Source of the DNA: Candidatus Poribacteria bacterium
Lineage (GTDB): Bacteria; Poribacteria; WGA-4E; UBA9662
NCBI GenBank assembly: GCA_002729015.1
Contig: PBVO01000093.1
Coordinates: forward strand, 70,641 to 89,643
Reading direction: 5' to 3'
DNA: 19,003 nucleotides
Shown: positions 16,558-19,003 of the stretch, piece by piece
Layout: the number at the start of each line of letters is the position of its first letter
Position numbering within the stretch: the first letter of the stretch is position 1
The notes under the pieces: generated by a model
What the model was told of the DNA's origin: nothing
Databases searched by the model: none
Seen by the model: the letters and a program-made list of their open reading frames with translations, nothing else
Made by a program: the position numbers and the translations under genes

Positions 16558-17713
16558 GTGTCTTCAGCTGTTGAATTTATTCTATTATGTAATGGTTTAT
16601 CTTGCTATCAGCTATTTACCCACGAGAGTGGTTGCTGAAACTAATTTCCCCCAACTTCCATCTGATCCCGTACAAATTTTGAATATTCCGAGCGGTACAC
16701 CGATAACGGATTTAGCATTTTCACACGACTGCGCTTATTTGTTAATTGCAACGGGGTACCAAATTAGTCTTTGGGAAGAAGGAAATGTTAGCCAAAATGA
16801 TATAGATAACCCTCTACCACCTGGCTCCATAAATAATTCGGAATGGACAGTTAGTTGGTCAACTCAAGATAATAATGAAGATTTAATAACTGCCGTCGTA
16901 GCGAGCCCTGATTCTGCAGCTGTAGCTTATGGTACTTACAATGGCCAAGTTCAAATTTTAGACCCACAGAGCGGGATTATAGAACGTACTTTAGTTGCTT
17001 TTGAACCATCGACGGACGACAAAGAGACAGATTTTGAGGATGATGAAGATGATTTTTTTACAACTTCACCTCGGGGAGAGTGGGTAACCACTCTCGCTTT
17101 CTGTCCTAATCAACCTATTTTACTAGCTATTGCTACCCTAAATGGAAATATCTTTCTTTGGAACATTATTACGGGAAAATTAGTCTATACTTTTCGAGGA
17201 CATACCGATAACGTAACCGCACTAGATTTTTTTCAAAATGGAGAGCAGTTGGTCTCTGGTTCTTGGGATGGTACTGTCCGATTTTGGAGCTTAGCTAATG
17301 GACAATTAGAGAAAACGTTATTGGCTGGCCAAGAGAAGATTGGTTCAATATCATTAGCGGATAATTATCTGATCGCTTCTGGAGCAGAGCAATCCATATT
17401 AAGTTGGGATTTATCAAAAGTATCACCAATTAAAAACCAAGTTTCTAGCCGAGGTGGGAATCTGTCTTTTGGCCCGAACAAAGCTTTTTTCTTGTGTCAG
17501 ACTTCAGACAAGATTTACGTCTGGTCGATGGAAGAAAAAACGTTTCGACGATTTGGATCTACACGAAAATTAGGCTTGTTCGACCTCTACTGTTCATTTT
17601 CTCTCAGATTTAGTCAGCAAGATGATTTGTTTTATTTGGCGACTGGAACAACCAATGGACAGATCCTAATCTGGGATATGCGACAGGTAGTTGAACCTGC
17701 CGCATTCGAATAG
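16541..17713 (+). CDS. Exported WD40-repeat beta-propeller protein
   Basis: 390 residues. A hydrophobic N-terminus (~8-27) ending in RVVA-ET gives a plausible signal peptide cut after residue 32, so the protein is probably periplasmic or surface-exposed. About six or seven WD40-like blades follow: ISLWEE near 80, VQILDP near 130, IFLWNI near 200, GHTDNV-TALDF and VRFWSL (~220-250), ILSWDL near 290, IYVWSM near 325 and ILIWDM near 380. A strongly acidic insert rich in Asp/Glu occurs at ~155-170 between two blades. Such propellers are scaffolds; the partner is unknown. The ATG at 16541 is inside the lpxI end (17-base overlap), placing it in the lpx transcription unit and hinting at an envelope role. 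A BamB-like role is conceivable, but the blades here are WD40 type. Confidence 0.8.
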   Translation: MTEKTKCLQLLNLFYYVMVYLAISYLPTRVVAETNFPQLPSDPVQILNIPSGTPITDLAFSHDCAYLLIATGYQISLWEEGNVSQNDIDNPLPPGSINNSEWTVSWSTQDNNEDLITAVVASPDSAAVAYGTYNGQVQILDPQSGIIERTLVAFEPSTDDKETDFEDDEDDFFTTSPRGEWVTTLAFCPNQPILLAIATLNGNIFLWNIITGKLVYTFRGHTDNVTALDFFQNGEQLVSGSWDGTVRFWSLANGQLEKTLLAGQEKIGSISLADNYLIASGAEQSILSWDLSKVSPIKNQVSSRGGNLSFGPNKAFFLCQTSDKIYVWSMEEKTFRRFGSTRKLGLFDLYCSFSLRFSQQDDLFYLATGTTNGQILIWDMRQVVEPAAFE

Positions 17714-17715
17714 GA

Positions 17716-17735
17716 AGTTTGTCAAAAGACAAACT
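17716..17735. terminator. Hairpin between convergent WD40 and SelW-like genes
   Basis: AGTTTGTC-AAAA-GACAAACT: eight perfect base pairs around a four-base loop, starting two bases after the WD40 stop and reaching into the stop codon of the SelW-like gene. Placement suggests a shared two-way terminator, but neither side has a clear U-run, so it may instead stabilise transcript ends. Confidence 0.4.
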
Positions 17736-17964
17736 AAGAACTACCAAGAGCGTCGGTAATTTGAGTCAGGCTGGGGAATTCCTTGGTAGAAAGTTTCGAG
17801 TATAAAATTTCACTATCACGTGAAACCTCAAAGCAACCACCACCCCCAGGAACCAGTGTAAGAGAAGCTATTTGTGTTTTATAATGGCCAAGTAATTTGT
17901 CCGCCAAACTGACGGCGCGTGGCAAATAATTTCAAGCTGTACAGTATTCGATCCTTAGATTCAT
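17734..17964 (-). CDS. SelW/Rdx-family thioredoxin-like selenoprotein (Cys-x-x-Sec)
   Basis: 76 residues if the in-frame TGA at 17932-17934 is read as selenocysteine (residue 11). The N-terminus reads MNLRIEYCTA-U-NYLPRAV. Cys8-Thr-Ala-Sec11 matches the family's redox motif YC-x-x-C/U-x-W/Y-L-x-RA, and the remainder keeps the family's hallmarks: GGGGCFEV (39-46), ILYSK (52-56) and the FPSLTQI region (61-67). Without recoding, only a 63-residue piece from a TTG at 17925 is left, lacking the redox pair. The ATG at 17964 has GAGGG at 17972-17976, seven bases upstream, and a promoter-like pair further up. Family members are small redox proteins of thioredoxin-like fold with unclear targets. TGA ends at least four other genes here, so it is not a reassigned sense codon. 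Alternative: a nonsense-mutated pseudogene, but a hit exactly on the Sec position makes that less likely. Confidence 0.85.
17895..17927 (-). promoter_or_regulatory. Candidate bacterial SECIS stem-loop after the in-frame UGA
   Basis: On the minus-strand RNA, five bases past the UGA: ATTTG (17927-17923), inner CGCC (17917-17914), apical loop GUCAGUUU (17913-17906), GGCG (17905-17902), then CAAAT (17899-17895). This gives a 4-bp upper stem and a 5-bp lower stem separated by an asymmetric internal loop. The apical loop starts with G and begins 18 bases after the UGA, in line with the general form of bacterial SECIS elements. Pairing was done by eye. Confidence 0.55.
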
Positions 17965-17985
17965 TCGTCTACCCTCATATCGAAT

Positions 17986-18014
17986 TGATAATTAATTATT
18001 AGTGTAGTTCTCAA
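17986..18014 (-). promoter_or_regulatory. Candidate promoter of the SelW-like gene
   Basis: Minus strand TTGAGA (18009-18014), 17-base spacer, TTATCA (17986-17991). Predicted start near 17979 gives a ~15-base leader that just contains the GAGGG ribosome-binding site. Moderate match in AT-rich sequence. Confidence 0.4.
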
Positions 18015-18219
18015 CTCATCCAACCAAATCAGACTCTACCCAAGTCTCGTTAGTTGAGCAAGAGCTTTTTCTAGAAGAATACGACTTTACACCGAACCTT
18101 TTTTGATGTATTTTTTCCAGTAACTGTCTGGTTTTTTACATCGGTATGCTAATACTAACTTATTCTTACCGTGTCTGCAATAGTGTCTTAAACTTCATTC
18201 AAAATCATCTCTTCTCTAC

Positions 18220-18273
18220 TTTCTACATATTTTCTACATGTGCAATTTAAAAACACTACGTAATCTACGTAAT
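18220..18273. repeat. Cluster of short direct repeats (CTACRT)
   Basis: TTTCTACAT occurs twice (18220-18228 and 18231-18239, 11-base period) and CTACGTAAT twice in perfect tandem (18256-18264 and 18265-18273). All four share CTACRT. Could be binding sites for one protein upstream of the recombinase remnant, or slippage products. Confidence 0.45.
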
Positions 18274-18295
18274 AACTCAATTGTATATTGGGCTT

Positions 18296-18768
18296 ATACT
18301 GCGTTTTGAAAGCATTTCTCGGTTAAGTCCTAATTCATTTGAGTTAGAACTTGGATATCGAAGGTTAAAACAAGATGGTTTTACTCTGATTTCAGTAACT
18401 GATGGTAGGTTTGAAGATAATCAGACCTCTTAACAGAACCGGCAAATCCTGTCTGCCATTTCAGAATACCAGAGAGAAGAAATTGTTTTTAACTTGTCGG
18501 TCAAGTAGGGAAAGAAAGAAGAAACAGAATCAACACGCAACCATGTTACCCTGAAAGATGAGGGTAAATGCGAAGGTCGGAAATTGAACAAGGAACTGCA
18601 ACCAGAATTAGTGAGGTTGTGGTCAAGAGGTTACGAAAACGGAACTGGAAAACCAAAAGACGGATGAGTTTGCGTCAGACCTCCAAACATTTATCAGATA
18701 TGGGTTACCTCAACGAACGTGGCAACCCATATAGTACACAATCGATCAGTGATATGGTGAAACAATGA
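18296..18768 (+). pseudogene. Decayed serine recombinase (resolvase family), N-terminus missing
   Basis: In frame from 18296 the translation reads SRLSPNSFELELGYRRLKQ..., then FTLISVTDG, QILSAISEYQREEIVFNL and DEGKCEGRKLNKELQPELV, the order seen in the second half of resolvase catalytic domains (RLSR-type helix, LISVTD strand, I-EYER helix, G-CEGRK linker). The frame is broken by TAA (18431-18433) and TAG (18506-18508) and then shifts around 18610-18640. The C-terminal DNA-binding tail continues in another frame as MSLRQTSKHLSDMGYLNE..NPYSTQSISDMVKQ, ending in TGA at 18766-18768. No catalytic-Ser N-terminal region is visible. It is therefore a non-functional remnant of a mobile element. Family recognition is by motif, not by search. 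Confidence 0.75.
18738..18766 (+). repeat. 29-base direct repeat, copy 1 (end of recombinase remnant)
   Basis: Matches 18961-18989 at 27 of 29 positions (differences C/T at the tenth base, A/G at the 25th). It encodes the QSISDMVKQ tail of the recombinase. Confidence 0.8.
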
Positions 18769-18938
18769 TAAAACTGATAATTCCTCTTCTGATTTGTCTG
18801 ATTCTACTGTTTTTTGGTTTTTATCAGAAAAGAGAAACGCAAGAGACTTATCCGAATCTGTTTGATAATATTTGTTATTTCATTTATTGGTTCAATAATG
18901 TTTCTCGTGGTGAAGAGAAAATTCTGGGACAATGCTGA
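18765..18938 (+). CDS. Possible small membrane protein (57 residues)
   Basis: ATG at 18765 overlaps the recombinase-remnant stop by four bases. The product has a strong hydrophobic helix at 2-20 (LIIPLLICLILLFFGF), then a polar stretch and an aromatic patch NICYFIYWF (35-43). An overlapping alternative frame gives another membrane-like peptide ending ...KRKFWDNAEEETTQQQTID at 18972. Either, or neither, may be expressed; both lie between two copies of a 29-base repeat. No ribosome-binding site seen and no family recognised. Confidence 0.25.
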   Translation: MIKLIIPLLICLILLFFGFYQKRETQETYPNLFDNICYFIYWFNNVSRGEEKILGQC

Positions 18939-18960
18939 AGAAGAAACAACTCAGCAACAA

Positions 18961-18989
18961 ACAATCGATTAGTGATATGGTGAAGCAAT
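18961..18989 (+). repeat. 29-base direct repeat, copy 2
   Basis: Second copy, 223 bases downstream, again encoding QSISDMVKQ followed at once by TAA. Keeping both the coding phase and a stop resembles a duplicated gene 3' end, as left by integration or a tandem gene copy. An ATG at 18991 with 13 bases left in the window could begin a further gene but cannot be judged. Confidence 0.75.
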
Positions 18990-19003
18990 AATGTCTATGG
19001 AGG

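Larger units (their letters stand above)
17965..18295. other. Gene-free AT-rich stretch between SelW-like gene and recombinase remnant
   Basis: 331 bases with the SelW-like gene's promoter and ribosome-binding site at the left end and the CTACRT repeat cluster (18220-18273) at the right. In between I see T-rich runs but no ORF with coding character, tRNA or strong hairpin. The missing N-terminal part of the recombinase is not found here in any frame I read. Confidence 0.5.

Noticed and set aside
17734..17925. A stand-alone 63-residue protein starting at the TTG at 17925
   Set aside because: It lacks the redox motif of its own family; the codons upstream, across one TGA, supply that motif, an ATG and a Shine-Dalgarno.
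17932..17934. Genome-wide reassignment of TGA (for example to Trp or Gly)
   Set aside because: TGA ends the two ABC genes, the synthase-like gene and the kinase gene at sensible places, so it is a normal stop here.
18220..18273. CRISPR array
   Set aside because: The repeats are only nine bases and not separated by spacers of regular length.

Overview
The window comes from a Gram-negative (lipid A-making), AT-leaning bacterium, probably from an uncultured lineage. It carries an lpx gene block with an LpxC-FabZ fusion and LpxI rather than LpxH, a membrane-domain spermidine-synthase-like protein, a soluble hybrid histidine kinase and a BNR-type sialidase. I cannot fix the phylum from sequence alone. 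TGA is an ordinary stop here (genes ending at 1056, 2840, 4540 and 4741), which matters for the selenoprotein call below. Several starts are TTG or GTG.

Layout, left to right. (1) 1-2840, plus strand: two overlapping half-transporter genes of a heterodimeric ABC exporter; the first is cut by the window edge. (2) 2906-4540, plus: spermidine/spermine-synthase-like protein with an N-terminal membrane domain. (3) 4741-8898, minus: a BNR sialidase gene followed 15 bases later by a 1010-residue hybrid histidine kinase with a tandemly duplicated, unrecognised N-terminal domain. (4) 8899-9277: a gene-free stretch with a candidate sialidase promoter and a 16-base perfect palindrome next to the Shine-Dalgarno sequence. 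(5) 9278-11717, minus: a ThDP-dependent enzyme followed by a uronate-dehydrogenase-like short-chain dehydrogenase. (6) 11718-11896: divergent promoters, one with a 15-base palindrome inside its -35/-10 spacer. (7) 11897-17713, plus: ruvX, mltG, lpxC-fabZ, lpxA, lpxI and an exported WD40 protein, a tightly packed envelope-biogenesis run with gene overlaps at ruvX/mltG and lpxI/WD40. (8) 17734-17964, minus: a small SelW/Rdx-family gene. (9) 17965-19003: an accessory-looking tail with short direct repeats, a decayed serine recombinase, a small membrane ORF and a duplicated 29-base segment.

The most notable item is the SelW-like gene. A conventional reading gives a 63-residue ORF starting at a TTG and lacking the redox motif. 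Reading upstream through one in-frame TGA restores a 76-residue protein with Cys-x-x-Sec exactly where the family has Cys-x-x-Cys/Sec, an ATG with a good Shine-Dalgarno sequence, and a stem-loop after the TGA that fits the general shape of a bacterial SECIS. If correct, the organism makes selenocysteine, and automatic annotation will have truncated or missed the gene.

The lpx block supplies early lipid A steps (LpxA acylation, LpxC deacetylation, LpxI UDP-diacylglucosamine hydrolysis) plus the FabZ dehydratase that feeds acyl chains. MltG trims nascent peptidoglycan. The sialidase/kinase pair and the ThDP enzyme/dehydrogenase pair look like sugar or sugar-acid utilisation units, but their substrates cannot be read from the sequence.
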